From assembly GCA_028876385.1 (NCBI GenBank), contig JAGWSF010000109.1, positions 90,669 to 154,668 on the forward strand: a stretch of DNA of 64,000 nt, written 5' to 3'. The stretch is from Acidobacteriota bacterium. GTDB taxonomy: Bacteria > Actinomycetota > Acidimicrobiia > Acidimicrobiales > Palsa-688. The translations under genes were made by a program, and so were the position numbers. Shown here in pieces: positions 24,465 to 33,409 of the stretch. Below the pieces are notes generated by a model. That model was not told the origin of the DNA, did not search any database, and worked only from the letters and a program-made list of their open reading frames with translations. Each line of letters opens with the position of its first letter. The stretch's first letter is position 1.

Positions 24465-26951
24465 CTACGACACAATTTTGCGGTCACGCAGGTCCCTTAT
24501 GGCTTCGTCGCCCAGACCCAGCTCGGCGAGTATGGCATCGGTGTGCTGACCGCACAGGCAGCTCGGTCCGGCTATCGACGGACTCCTGGAGAAATCGGCA
24601 TACGGGACCAATCGCATGTGCTCTCCGAAGGTGGGATGCTCGACCTCCACCAGCAAGCCGGATGCTTCGCCCAGCTCCTTCGACTGCAGCGTCACCTCCG
24701 GCGGCTCCGGGTGAGCCACCACACAGCCGATGTCATGACTCAGGAGGCGATCCTCCCAGTGCTGAGCCGTTCTTGTGCGAAATACATCGGACAACGTGGC
24801 GGCCAACTCGCCATCACGATCCCGTCGGCGGACCGGGTCGGTGAAGCGGTCGTCGGCTTCTAAGGCAGTTTCGGGAGCCAAGGCGGCCACCAGCCCCGGC
24901 CACTCCTTGGCGGCCGGGGCCGCGAGATAGATCCAACCGTCGCTGGCCTCGTACAGGCGGTAAAGGGCGGAATAGCCGTAGAGGTCCGGATCCGGCTCGG
25001 CCGTGGGCGGCCGGCCGGCATATTCGACCATGTCGTCGAACAACGCCTCTGCAGCCGATGTCAGCATGGTGGTCAACAGTTCCTGACCGCATCCGACGCG
25101 ATCCCGGGCGACCAACCCCAGGGCCATGGCTGAAGCCGCCGTAAGAGCGGCGATCCCGTCGGCCTGGGCGTACTCGGTGGTCGCCGCTCCGCTCAACCGG
25201 ATGGCATTGGCGCGGATCTCGGAAATGGTGAGGTCGGGGCGCTCCGGGATCGAGGATCCGACGTTGCGCATGGCCAGGCCGCTGCCTGCGCCGATCGTCG
25301 GAGCATAGGCGGGGCGGTCCCCACACGGTCCGTCCACGCCGTAACCCGGCGAGTTGAGGTAGATGAGCTGCGGGTTGATGGCCCGGAGGGTGTCGGCATC
25401 TACGCCTTGGCGGGCGGCGACACCGGCTCGGAACGACTGCAGCACCATGTCGGAACGGGCGGCGAGAGAGTGCACGATCTGGCGGCCCTCGTCGCTGGAC
25501 AGGTCGACGGCAATACTCTCCTTGCCCTGGGTCACCTTGGCCCCGGCCACCTCCGGGAACGGCAGGAGGTTGCGGATGGGGTCGCCCTCCAAGGGCTCAA
25601 CCTTGATAACGCGAGCCCCCATCTCCCGGAGCAGGGTGGTTCCGAACGGGCCGGCGAAGAAAGTGCCCAGCTCGAGGATGGTCACTCCGTCCAGAGGCGG
25701 CCGGGCGTCCCCGCTCGCCAAGCCGCCCGCCTCGGCGTCGGTCGTGGCCCGACGGGGCTCAGCCGCCCAAGGCGTGGCCCGCAGCTTTGCTCCGGCCGAA
25801 TCGAGGACCGGAGCACCCCCGCGAAGCCTGGCCGGGGTGGCCGACATCTGCACGACGGGTCCGGGCTGGCGAACAGGTCCCCTTTCGGAGTCCTCGATGG
25901 TGGTGACCGCTCCAAGGTGCTGCATCTGGGGGTGATCGAGCAGTTCGCTCCCCCGACGCATGGTTTCGGCCCAGACGTCGTGATCCTGTTCGAAGACGGC
26001 CTGCCACTCTGGCAGGGTCTTGGTCTTGACCGCTTCGATCATCCTGTCCCAGTACTCGCTGGTCTTGTCGCTGCCATCGGCAAAGACGGCCGCCTTCCAC
26101 TCGTCGTCAGCCATCATCCAGTCGAGACCCATGGCCCGGAGCATGGCGGCATACAGATGCAACTGCACCTGGGAGAACTGCAGCCAGCGGCCGTCCCTGG
26201 AGAGCCCGATCATGAGCATGAAGATCATGGGCGACTGGGGAATGCCAGCCGCATTCATGGGTTGGGCCGGCGTGAACGCGCCGGGGTATTTGGACGTGAT
26301 GACGTTGAGATACCAGTTCCACGTAGCGAGCGACGCCACGCCCTTGAGTAGGCTCGTGTCGACCCGTTGGCCGACGCCACTCGACTCCCTCTCGTGCAGT
26401 GCGGCGAGCACACCCGACAGCAGGATCTGGCTGGCGCCGTAGCTGGCGTAAGGCACCGAGACGTGGGCCGGTCCCGGGCGGGCGACCATCTGCTGGGAGG
26501 CGAACAGCGCCCCAATGCGGGCCATGATCAGCGCTTCGTAGCCCTTGGCCTGAGCGTACGGGCCGACCCGACCGAAACCCGTGATGGACCCGAAGATCAA
26601 TCTCGGATTGTCGTTACGGAGGGTCTCGTAGCCCAGCCCGAGACCCTCCATAACCCCCGGCCGGAATGTCTCGATGACCACGTCGGCACCCGACGCGAGG
26701 GTCCGGGCCAACTCCCGATCCGCCTCATGGTGGAGATCGAGGACGAGGCTTTCCTTGCCGCGACCGATCAGTGCGTAGCCGGCCCGGGCTCGGAGAGCGC
26801 TACCGCCCGGTGGCTCCACATGGACGACCTCGGCTCCGAAGTCAGCCAGTGTCTGGGTGGCGAGGACACCAGCCGGGCTGTTGGAGAAGTCGAGCACGCG
26901 CAGGCCCGACAGCGGCCCGTCCGATGGCATTGCGGGTGTGGATGACGGCAC
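24465..26951 (-). CDS. Fused double class III CoA-transferase, second half lacking the catalytic Asp
   Basis: An 828-residue chain with two CaiB/BaiF units. Unit one (1 to about 390) begins LSGLRVLDFSNSPAGVLATQ and keeps the nucleophile in GQRVDTSLLKGVASL. Unit two (about 420-815) begins LDGVTILELGTFFAGPFGTT and has KVEPLEGDPIRNLLPF, but the equivalent nucleophile segment reads GQELLTTMLTSAAEAL, with Leu where Asp is expected. CaiB enzymes are interlocked dimers, so this looks like a covalent heterodimer with one active and one inactive unit. The GTG start at 26951 is preceded by GGAGGGGGAG. It is divergent from the crotonase gene at 27011. Confidence 0.88.
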   Translation of the reverse strand: MPSSTPAMPSDGPLSGLRVLDFSNSPAGVLATQTLADFGAEVVHVEPPGGSALRARAGYALIGRGKESLVLDLHHEADRELARTLASGADVVIETFRPGVMEGLGLGYETLRNDNPRLIFGSITGFGRVGPYAQAKGYEALIMARIGALFASQQMVARPGPAHVSVPYASYGASQILLSGVLAALHERESSGVGQRVDTSLLKGVASLATWNWYLNVITSKYPGAFTPAQPMNAAGIPQSPMIFMLMIGLSRDGRWLQFSQVQLHLYAAMLRAMGLDWMMADDEWKAAVFADGSDKTSEYWDRMIEAVKTKTLPEWQAVFEQDHDVWAETMRRGSELLDHPQMQHLGAVTTIEDSERGPVRQPGPVVQMSATPARLRGGAPVLDSAGAKLRATPWAAEPRRATTDAEAGGLASGDARPPLDGVTILELGTFFAGPFGTTLLREMGARVIKVEPLEGDPIRNLLPFPEVAGAKVTQGKESIAVDLSSDEGRQIVHSLAARSDMVLQSFRAGVAARQGVDADTLRAINPQLIYLNSPGYGVDGPCGDRPAYAPTIGAGSGLAMRNVGSSIPERPDLTISEIRANAIRLSGAATTEYAQADGIAALTAASAMALGLVARDRVGCGQELLTTMLTSAAEALFDDMVEYAGRPPTAEPDPDLYGYSALYRLYEASDGWIYLAAPAAKEWPGLVAALAPETALEADDRFTDPVRRRDRDGELAATLSDVFRTRTAQHWEDRLLSHDIGCVVAHPEPPEVTLQSKELGEASGLLVEVEHPTFGEHMRLVPYADFSRSPSIAGPSCLCGQHTDAILAELGLGDEAIRDLRDRKIVS

Positions 26952-26989
26952 GTGGGCGACTCCCCCTCCGGTCGACGCGAACGCTATTC

Positions 26990-26997
26990 AGTATACT
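26990..26997. promoter_or_regulatory. Palindromic AGTATACT in the CoA-transferase/crotonase divergent promoter
   Basis: AGTATACT reads TATACT, a good -10 box, on both strands. On the plus strand six bases separate it from position 27004, right beside a GTG (27005) and the ATG (27011) of the crotonase gene. On the minus strand it would give a leader of about 30 bases for the CoA-transferase gene. It could serve as a shared -10 element or as an operator. Confidence 0.5.
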
Positions 26998-27010
26998 CAA
27001 GAGGGTGAGT

Positions 27011-27835
27011 ATGGATACAGCCGAGACCCAGCCTGTCATCATGACCGAGGTGATCGACCGGGTCGGAGTCATCACATTGAACCGGCCGGAGCGGCGCAAC
27101 GCGCTCAACGGGGCCTTGGTGGCGGCGCTGGACGCGGGAGTGAAGCAGATGGCGGCCGACGATGAGGTGAAGGTCGTGGTCCTGACAGGGGCCGCCTCCG
27201 AAGGTGCGCTCGGCGGGTTCTGCTCGGGCGGTGACGTCAAAGACGGGGGCCGGGGCTCCCCCGGGATGGAGCTCGGGGTCCCCCCCTATGCCCTCGAGGG
27301 CGATCTGTCGCGCCACGACACGCATGCGGCCATGCTCCTCCACCTCATGCCCAAACCCACCATCGCCATGGTGGGGGGGCCGGCGGTGGGTGCGGGCTGC
27401 AGCCTGGCCGCGGCCTGCGATCTGCGCTTCGCCGCGGACGACGCCGTGTTCGCAGCCAAATTCTCCACGAACGGACTGTCCGGTGACTACGGAGGCTCCT
27501 TCTTTTGGACCCGGATCATCGGGACGGCCCGAGCCCGCGAGCTGTACCTCCTCAACGAGGTCATCCCGGCCTCGAAAGCCCTCGAGTACGGCATGGTCCA
27601 CGCCGTCATGCCCGGAGCGGAGCTGGTCGGCTACACGATGGACAAGGCCCGGCAGATGGCCAGGACCCCGGCCGCCATCCTGGCCCTCGTGAAGGCGAAC
27701 CTCAATGCGGCCGAGGACGAAGCGGAGAGGAGGCGGTACCTCTTCGCCCACGAAGCCGAGAACCAAGCCGAGGCGGGTCGGCAGATGGCGGTCCGCTTGG
27801 CCAACGCCGCCGAACGGAGGGCGCAGAGATCCTGA
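27011..27835 (+). CDS. Enoyl-CoA hydratase/isomerase family protein
   Basis: A crotonase-fold protein of about 274 residues. It has VGVITLNRPERRNALNGALV, GGFCSGGDVKDGGRG for the first oxyanion loop and GPAVGAGCSLAAACDLRFAA for the second. The region with the second catalytic Glu in hydratases reads NGLSGDYGGSFFWTR, with Asp rather than Glu, so the reaction may differ from simple hydration. ATG at 27011 follows GAGGGTGAG; GTG at 27005 is in frame and lies at the predicted transcription start, so a leaderless start there is possible. It is divergent from the fused CoA-transferase and convergent with an acyl-CoA dehydrogenase. Confidence 0.88.
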   Translation: MDTAETQPVIMTEVIDRVGVITLNRPERRNALNGALVAALDAGVKQMAADDEVKVVVLTGAASEGALGGFCSGGDVKDGGRGSPGMELGVPPYALEGDLSRHDTHAAMLLHLMPKPTIAMVGGPAVGAGCSLAAACDLRFAADDAVFAAKFSTNGLSGDYGGSFFWTRIIGTARARELYLLNEVIPASKALEYGMVHAVMPGAELVGYTMDKARQMARTPAAILALVKANLNAAEDEAERRRYLFAHEAENQAEAGRQMAVRLANAAERRAQRS

Positions 27836-27884
27836 ACTGGCGCGGAGGTCGGCCGGCTCGGCGCTTGTCGGAGCCAGGCGTGGG

Positions 27885-29165
27885 TTACAACGATCGCTGA
27901 GTGCCGACCTTCAGATCCCGGTAAGGGACATCCTTGTCGCTGGAGGGCTCCCGGGGCAGTCCAAGGGCCCGCTCGGCGAGGACGTTCATCTGGATCTCGT
28001 CGGTGCCACCGCCGATCCGGGTTCCCGGACTGCCCAAGCAGGCCAACTGGAGCTCGCCGGCCAGGGGCGACTCAGGTCCCATGAGCATCCCGGCCGCTCC
28101 GACAATGCGGTACGAGAGATCCCGTGACTCCTGGCAGATCCGCGACGTGGTGATCTTGGCCACCGATCCGTCAGCGCCGGTGAGGCATCCACCTGCGGCC
28201 GCTATACGCCGCATGGTCCAACCGTTCACCCGAACATGGGTGATGTAGCGGGCCAGATCCTGTCGGGCCACCGGGTCAGTTGACTTACCGTACCGCCGGG
28301 CCATGTCGAGCATGACCTTGGCGGGGACGGCATTGCTGCGGATGACACTCCTGCGGACTTTGGCCGCCTGCCGGCTGCGCTCAACGATGTCACCGACGGT
28401 GAGGTCGAGGTCTCCGGTCGAGCCTGACTGAGCCTGGTGCAGTCCCGGGGTCGCCCCACCGGCCACGCTGCTGCGCTCAGCGGCCAAAGTCGTCTGGGCC
28501 ACCTTCCATCCGCCGTTGAGCTCTCCGACCACCATTTCGGCCGGCACTCTCGCCTCGGAGAGAAATACCTCACAGAAGGAACTGGTGCCGTTCATCTGGC
28601 GCAGCGGTCGGGCCTCCACGCCGGGCTGGTGCATGTCGATGGCGAAGTAGGTGATGCCCAGATGCTTGGGCTGGTCCGGGTCGGTCCGGGCCAGCAGCAT
28701 GCCGAAATCAGCCCGGTCGGCGGCCGAGTTCCACACCTTCTGACCCGTGACGACCCACTCGTCCCGGTCCCTGACGGCCCGGGTACCGACGCTGGCCAGA
28801 TCCGATCCCGAGCCCGGCTCGCTGAACAACTGACACCAACTTGCCTGACCGCTGGCAATGGGCCATACGAGTTCCCGAATCTGGTGATCGGTGCCGTGCT
28901 CGAGGATGGTGGGAGCGGCGAGGGTGGCCGCCACGTAACCGACGGGAGGCCCTATCACGCCGTTACGGGCCAAGACGGCCGTCACGGCCCGCGCTGTCGC
29001 TCCCGATCCCGAGATCCCACCCACGCCGGCGGGCCAGCGAGGGTAGGCGTACCCGGCGGCAGCCAACCGCCTCCACCATTCCCGGAGTGTGATGGACTCA
29101 TCCCAGTTCGTGTCGACCCACGCCTGGACCTCGTCCTCGATGTCACCCACCTGCCGAGCGTCCAT
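27885..29165 (-). CDS. Acyl-CoA dehydrogenase
   Basis: A complete 426-residue acyl-CoA dehydrogenase. It starts MDARQVGDIEDEVQAWVDTN and shows WCQLFSEPGSGSDLASVGTR, VTGQKVWNSAADRADFGMLL, KHLGITYFAIDMHQPGVEAR, and the C-terminal IGGGTDEIQMNVLAERALGL. A run rich in Ser/Gly between residues about 240 and 270 suggests a longer surface loop than usual. A TACTGT hexamer, part of a 12-base direct repeat, ends 7 bases before its ATG, so the mRNA may be leaderless. It is divergent from the F420-type oxidoreductase. Substrate is unknown. Confidence 0.9.
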   Translation of the reverse strand: MDARQVGDIEDEVQAWVDTNWDESITLREWWRRLAAAGYAYPRWPAGVGGISGSGATARAVTAVLARNGVIGPPVGYVAATLAAPTILEHGTDHQIRELVWPIASGQASWCQLFSEPGSGSDLASVGTRAVRDRDEWVVTGQKVWNSAADRADFGMLLARTDPDQPKHLGITYFAIDMHQPGVEARPLRQMNGTSSFCEVFLSEARVPAEMVVGELNGGWKVAQTTLAAERSSVAGGATPGLHQAQSGSTGDLDLTVGDIVERSRQAAKVRRSVIRSNAVPAKVMLDMARRYGKSTDPVARQDLARYITHVRVNGWTMRRIAAAGGCLTGADGSVAKITTSRICQESRDLSYRIVGAAGMLMGPESPLAGELQLACLGSPGTRIGGGTDEIQMNVLAERALGLPREPSSDKDVPYRDLKVGTQRSL

Positions 29166-29171
29166 TTAAGA

Positions 29172-29260
29172 AACAGTATCCTTAAACCACCGGGCGGGCA
29201 ACCGGTGGTCGCATTCGATATTTCAACCGAGCAGCCGCCACCCTCGCGAACAGTATCCTT
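29172..29260. promoter_or_regulatory. Twelve-base direct repeat AACAGTATCCTT in a divergent promoter
   Basis: The identical 12-mer occurs at 29172-29183 and 29249-29260, 77 bases apart and in the same orientation. The first copy supplies TACTGT on the minus strand, 7 bases before the acyl-CoA dehydrogenase ATG. The second supplies TATCCT on the plus strand, about 35 bases before the oxidoreductase start. The repeat resembles the AGTATACT palindromes found in other promoters of this window. One regulator bound to both copies could control both genes. Confidence 0.5.
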
Positions 29261-29294
29261 TATTGAGATTCGCCCATCATCGGAAGGAGTTTCT

Positions 29295-30326
29295 GTGAAG
29301 CTTGGAGCAACGGTCGAGATGCGAGATGATCCCGACGCCTTCGCCCGGCAGGCCAGACAGATGGAGGACGCCGGCGTAGGTTACCTCTGGACCGGCGAGG
29401 CCTACACTGCAGACGGGGTGTCCACCATGGGGTTCCTCTCGGCCGTCACCCGAACGGCACGGATCGGGTCGAGCATCACCCCGATCTACACCCGCACCCC
29501 GACCCTCATCGCCATGACGGCTGTGGGTCTGGATCGTCTCTCGGGAGGTCGCTTCGTGCTCGGGCTTGGCGCGTCAGGGCCCCAGGTCATCGAGGGATTC
29601 CATGGTGTGGCCTACGACAGTCCGCTGGCCCGAACCCGCGAGATCGTGGAGATCTGCCGGTCCGTCTGGCGAAGGGAGCGTCTCGTCCATAACGGACCGA
29701 ACTACCGCATACCCCTACCTGAGGGCCAAGGCACCGGGCTCGGCAAGGCCCTCAAGATCATGACCAACCCAATGAGGGAGCGCATCCCCATCCACATCGC
29801 CTCCCTCGGCCCCAAGAATGTCGAGATGACCGCTGAGATCGCCGAAGGCTGGTTGCCGCTGCATTTCTGGCCCGACCGGTCACGGGAGATCTGGGGGGAC
29901 CCCTTGAAGGCGGGACTGGCCAAGCGTGACCGCGAACTTCCCCCGCTCGAAATCGTGGCGGGAGGGCCGCTCGCCATCGGCAAGGACCTGGAGCACCTCC
30001 GACAGAGGTCCCGACCCATGCTGGCCCTGTACTTCGGGGGTATGGGGGCCAAGGGAAAGAACTTCTACAACGACCTGCTGAAGCGCTACGGCTTCGAGCG
30101 CGAAGCAGATGCCGTCCAGGATGCCTACCTGGGCGGCGACCGCAAAGCGGCGGCGGCGCTGGTCCCGAGCGCCCTGGTGGAAGGAATGACTCTAATCGGT
30201 GATCCCGGTTTCGTCCGGGATCGCATAGCCGCCTATCGCGAAGCGGGGGTCACGGTGCTCAACGTCGATCCAGTAGGACCGAACGGCTTGGCCGACGTGG
30301 AGACGGTCGCCTCGTGGCTGAACTGA
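29295..30326 (+). CDS. LLM-class F420-dependent oxidoreductase
   Basis: A 343-residue luciferase-like monooxygenase-fold protein of the F420-using type. Family features are FARQARQMEDAGVGYLWTGE, IGSSITPIYTRTPTLIAMTA, LSGGRFVLGLGASGPQVIEG and HIASLGPKNVEMTAEIAEGW. Such enzymes use reduced or oxidised F420 to dehydrogenate alcohols or reduce double bonds, a cofactor common in Actinobacteria. The GTG start at 29295 is chosen because AAGGAG lies five bases before it and family similarity begins there; a much longer upstream reading runs over the divergent gene and is not real. It is convergent with the aldehyde dehydrogenase gene. Confidence 0.88.
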   Translation: MKLGATVEMRDDPDAFARQARQMEDAGVGYLWTGEAYTADGVSTMGFLSAVTRTARIGSSITPIYTRTPTLIAMTAVGLDRLSGGRFVLGLGASGPQVIEGFHGVAYDSPLARTREIVEICRSVWRRERLVHNGPNYRIPLPEGQGTGLGKALKIMTNPMRERIPIHIASLGPKNVEMTAEIAEGWLPLHFWPDRSREIWGDPLKAGLAKRDRELPPLEIVAGGPLAIGKDLEHLRQRSRPMLALYFGGMGAKGKNFYNDLLKRYGFEREADAVQDAYLGGDRKAAAALVPSALVEGMTLIGDPGFVRDRIAAYREAGVTVLNVDPVGPNGLADVETVASWLN

Positions 30327-30394
30327 GCGCATCCGAGTGAGGATTGGGTCATGGTCTGAGACGGTCGAGCCGGGGCCCGGATGGGGCGCCTCTT

Positions 30395-31858
30395 CTAGGG
30401 GCGAAGCCAGGCGACCGCCTTGGTCTCGAGATACTGTTCGAACCCCTCGGTCCCGTTCTGGCGGCCGATCCCACTTGATTTGTAGCCTCCGTAGGGGGAG
30501 TCAGCGCCGTACCACATGCCACCGTTGATCCCGATGGACCCGGTGCGCACCCGCCGGGCGATGGCGGTGGCCCGAGCTTCGTCGGACGAGAACACACCGC
30601 CGGAGAGTCCGTACCCGCTGTCGTTGGCGATGCGCACGGCGTCCTCGTCGTCCTCGTAGGGGATGACGCACAGGACCGGACCGAAGATCTCCTCCTGAGC
30701 GATGGTCATCGAGTTGTCCACGTCGACGAACAGGGTGGGCTCCACGAAGTAGCCCTTCGGGAAAGCGGCCGGGCGGCCGCCACCGAGCACCAGCTTGGCG
30801 CCCTCCTCCTGACCCTTCTCGATATATCCCAGGACGCGGCCGTGCTGTTTGGCGCTGATTACCGGCCCCATCATGACGTTGGGATCGGACGGATCACCGT
30901 AGGGCACCATGCTCATGGCCTGGGTGATCAGCTCGACCCCCTCGTCGTAGCGGGAGCGGGGCAGCAGCATCCGGGTCTGCATGGCACAGCCCTGGCCGGC
31001 GTGCATGCACACCATCGACCCGGACGGCACGACCGTGGGGAAATCAGCGTCGTCGAGGACGACCATGGCTGACTTGCCTCCAAGCTCGAGGAACACCCGC
31101 TTGAGGGTCGCCGCTCCCTTTTCCATGATGCGCTTGCCGGTGACCGTTGATCCAGTGAAGGAGATCATGTCAACCAGAGGGGACAGGGTGAGCTCCTCCC
31201 CGACAAGGTGGTCGGAGGAGGTCACCACGTTGAACACCCCGGCCGGAATGTCGGTCTTCTCGGCGACCAGCCGCCCCAGGCGCGTGGCATTCCACGGGGT
31301 GTCGGGCGCCGGCTTGAGCACCGTGGTGTTACCCGTGGCAAGGACCTGGGCAATCTTGTTGATCGTCACCTCGAAGGGATAGTTCCATGGGACTATCGAG
31401 CCGACGACGCCCACCGGCTCCTTCCAGACGGACCGCTGGCTATTGAATCCCATGGCGGCCCCGTTGGGCAGGTCACGGTCCCAGGCGAACTCTTCGATCA
31501 TCTTCGCCGGCCAGAGGAGGGCATCGGCGAGGGGCATGTCGAGTTGAGGTCCGTAAGTGAGCATCCGCGGGGCACCGACCTCGGCGATGAGCTCCTCACG
31601 CAGCTCCTCCCGCTCGGCGTCGATCGCCTCGTGCAGCTGCTCCAGGCAACGCTTGCGGAGGGAACGGTTGGCGGACCAGTCGGTCTCGTCGAAGGCTCTC
31701 CGGGCCGCGGCGATGGCCCGCTTCATATCCGTCGCCGATGCATCGGCCACCGGGCCGAGCACCTCCTCGGTGGCTGGATTGATGTTGTCGAAACGCTTCC
31801 CCGACTCGGCCTCGACCAACTCTCCGTCGATCAGCATTCTCACTTCGCCAACGGACAT
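30395..31858 (-). CDS. NAD(P)-dependent aldehyde dehydrogenase
   Basis: A 487-residue aldehyde dehydrogenase that oxidises an aldehyde to the acid. It shows the Asn motif VGSIVPWNYPFEVTINKIAQ, the cofactor loop FTGSTVTGKRIMEKGA, the general base in LELGGKSAMVVLDDADFP and the nucleophilic Cys in HAGQGCAMQTRML. The C-terminus SPYGGYKSSGIGRQNGTEGF is complete. AGGGGGATGAG precedes the ATG at 31858, deciding that start over longer readings. It is divergent from the double-hotdog hydratase, and could act after the P450 or an alcohol dehydrogenase to prepare an acid for CoA ligation. Confidence 0.92.
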   Translation of the reverse strand: MSVGEVRMLIDGELVEAESGKRFDNINPATEEVLGPVADASATDMKRAIAAARRAFDETDWSANRSLRKRCLEQLHEAIDAEREELREELIAEVGAPRMLTYGPQLDMPLADALLWPAKMIEEFAWDRDLPNGAAMGFNSQRSVWKEPVGVVGSIVPWNYPFEVTINKIAQVLATGNTTVLKPAPDTPWNATRLGRLVAEKTDIPAGVFNVVTSSDHLVGEELTLSPLVDMISFTGSTVTGKRIMEKGAATLKRVFLELGGKSAMVVLDDADFPTVVPSGSMVCMHAGQGCAMQTRMLLPRSRYDEGVELITQAMSMVPYGDPSDPNVMMGPVISAKQHGRVLGYIEKGQEEGAKLVLGGGRPAAFPKGYFVEPTLFVDVDNSMTIAQEEIFGPVLCVIPYEDDEDAVRIANDSGYGLSGGVFSSDEARATAIARRVRTGSIGINGGMWYGADSPYGGYKSSGIGRQNGTEGFEQYLETKAVAWLRP

Positions 31859-32016
31859 CTCATCCCCCTGGAATCGCTTCGGAGCGTCTCTCTCACACGG
31901 TTGCACACTAGCTCGACTTGACAGAATCGTAATCTGACCAGCCGCGCTTCGGTGCACTCCACCTTGACCGGACCAAGGGCCCTCTTCGACCGGCCGAAAG
32001 TCCTTACGTGCAATGG

Positions 32017-32026
32017 AGTACACTCT
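32017..32026. promoter_or_regulatory. Near-palindrome GAGTACACTC in a divergent promoter
   Basis: This 10-base near-palindrome lies between the aldehyde dehydrogenase (minus) and the hydratase (plus). It contains TACACT on the plus strand, a plausible -10 box about 50 bases before the hydratase start. It matches the consensus GAGTRYACTC shared with sites at 26990, 37332 and 41048. Confidence 0.45.
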
Positions 32027-32074
32027 TTATGCCGAGGTCGAGAGGCGACCTGATCGTTAGGGAGGACAGGGCCG

Positions 32075-33391
32075 ATGGCTGAAGGCACTGCCGAATCGTT
32101 AAAGGTGTCCGATGAGCTCGAGGCGGAGTTCCAGAAGGCCATCCAGTACGAGCTCACAGACGAAGACATCGAAAGGGCCAGGCTGCTCCTCGGGATCGAT
32201 ACCGCGTCGCGCCAACGGGAGCTCTTTTCCGTCGCCACCCCTGACGCCATCCGCAACTGGGCTCTGGGCGCAGGTGACGACAACCCTCTCTACACGGAGG
32301 AGTCGTACGGCCCGACGACCCGTTGGGGGACACAGGTCGGCCACGGCACGCTAATGGGCCACATCAAGACGCCGATGCTGGGTGATCCGATCCCGGCTGA
32401 GATCAAGGCCCAGACCAAGAGTCTCTTCCGGGGAGTGCACGTCTTCGTATCTGGGGGATCCTGGGAGTGGTACCGGCCGCTTCGTCCGGGTGACCGCATC
32501 TTCTCCTTCGCCGGTGAAGAGACCCTCGATGTGAAGAAATCGGAGTTCGCCGGTCGTTCCGCCGTGCAGGTCCGCAGAGACGTGGCCCTGAACCAATACG
32601 GAGAGGTACTCGGGGTCTACCGGATCCTCCGCATCCTGACCGAGCGCAAGACGGCGCGGGAGAAGGGCAAATACGCCGCCATCGAGCCGGCGCACTACAC
32701 CGATGCCGACTACGAGCGTATCGACGCCATCTACGAAGCTGAGCGACCCCGGGGAGCCGAGCCCCGCTTCTGGGAGGATGTGCAGGTCGGCGACCAGATG
32801 GACCCCATGGTGAAGGGTCCGCTCACCATGACCGAGATCATCGCCTTCCACGCCGGTGGCTACGGCTTCGTGCCCTACGGACTGCGCTCGTCACGGGTGG
32901 GCTACAAGAACCGCAAGCGCATTGCGCCGTTCTACATCAAGAACGAGCTCGGCGTGTACGACGTCGCCCAGCGTGTCCATTGGGACTCCGAGTGGGCCAA
33001 GGCCATCGGCAACCCCATGGCTTACGACTACGGCGTCATGCGCCAATGCTGGTTCTACCACCACGTTTCGGACTGGGCCGGAGACGACGCCTTCATCGAG
33101 TCCATGTCGGACTCAATCCGCAAGTTCAACTATCAGGGTGACACCCAGTTCCTGAGCGGTGAGGTCACGGCAAAGCGCGAGCAGGACGGCCGCTTCCTGG
33201 TCGACCTGGCTATGACCATGGTGAACCAGCGCGACACCGAGACGGCATTCGCCACCGCGACCGTCTCCCTACCCTCCCGCCAGGCCGGACCGGCCCCCCT
33301 ACCTTCGGTCCCAGTGGACGTCCAGCGCCAAGCGGTCGCTATGTTCGCCCGCCACAACGAGTTGACGGCCGAGAAGGCCCGGAAAGGCTGA
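32075..33391 (+). CDS. Double-hotdog MaoC-like acyl dehydratase
   Basis: A 438-residue protein with two hotdog units in one chain. The N-terminal unit has FSVATPDAIRNWALGAGDDN, PLYTEESYGPTTRWGTQVGH and YRPLRPGDRIFSFAGEE, typical of FAS1-like dehydratase N-terminal domains. The C-terminal unit, from about residue 235, has GPLTMTEIIAFHAGGYGFVP and RKFNYQGDTQFLSGEVTAKR. It would hydrate an enoyl-CoA. GGAGG lies about ten bases upstream of the ATG. Compared with the two-gene hydratase at 3377-4275, here both halves are fused. The active-site Asp/His pair is less clear than in MaoC proper. Confidence 0.82.
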   Translation: MAEGTAESLKVSDELEAEFQKAIQYELTDEDIERARLLLGIDTASRQRELFSVATPDAIRNWALGAGDDNPLYTEESYGPTTRWGTQVGHGTLMGHIKTPMLGDPIPAEIKAQTKSLFRGVHVFVSGGSWEWYRPLRPGDRIFSFAGEETLDVKKSEFAGRSAVQVRRDVALNQYGEVLGVYRILRILTERKTAREKGKYAAIEPAHYTDADYERIDAIYEAERPRGAEPRFWEDVQVGDQMDPMVKGPLTMTEIIAFHAGGYGFVPYGLRSSRVGYKNRKRIAPFYIKNELGVYDVAQRVHWDSEWAKAIGNPMAYDYGVMRQCWFYHHVSDWAGDDAFIESMSDSIRKFNYQGDTQFLSGEVTAKREQDGRFLVDLAMTMVNQRDTETAFATATVSLPSRQAGPAPLPSVPVDVQRQAVAMFARHNELTAEKARKG

Positions 33392-33409
33392 CGCCTCCCT
33401 TCTCGGTTC

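Noticed and set aside
28437..29294. Long upstream extension of the F420-type oxidoreductase
   Set aside because: It runs antisense through the divergent acyl-CoA dehydrogenase; the GTG at 29295 has a proper ribosome site and begins the family similarity.
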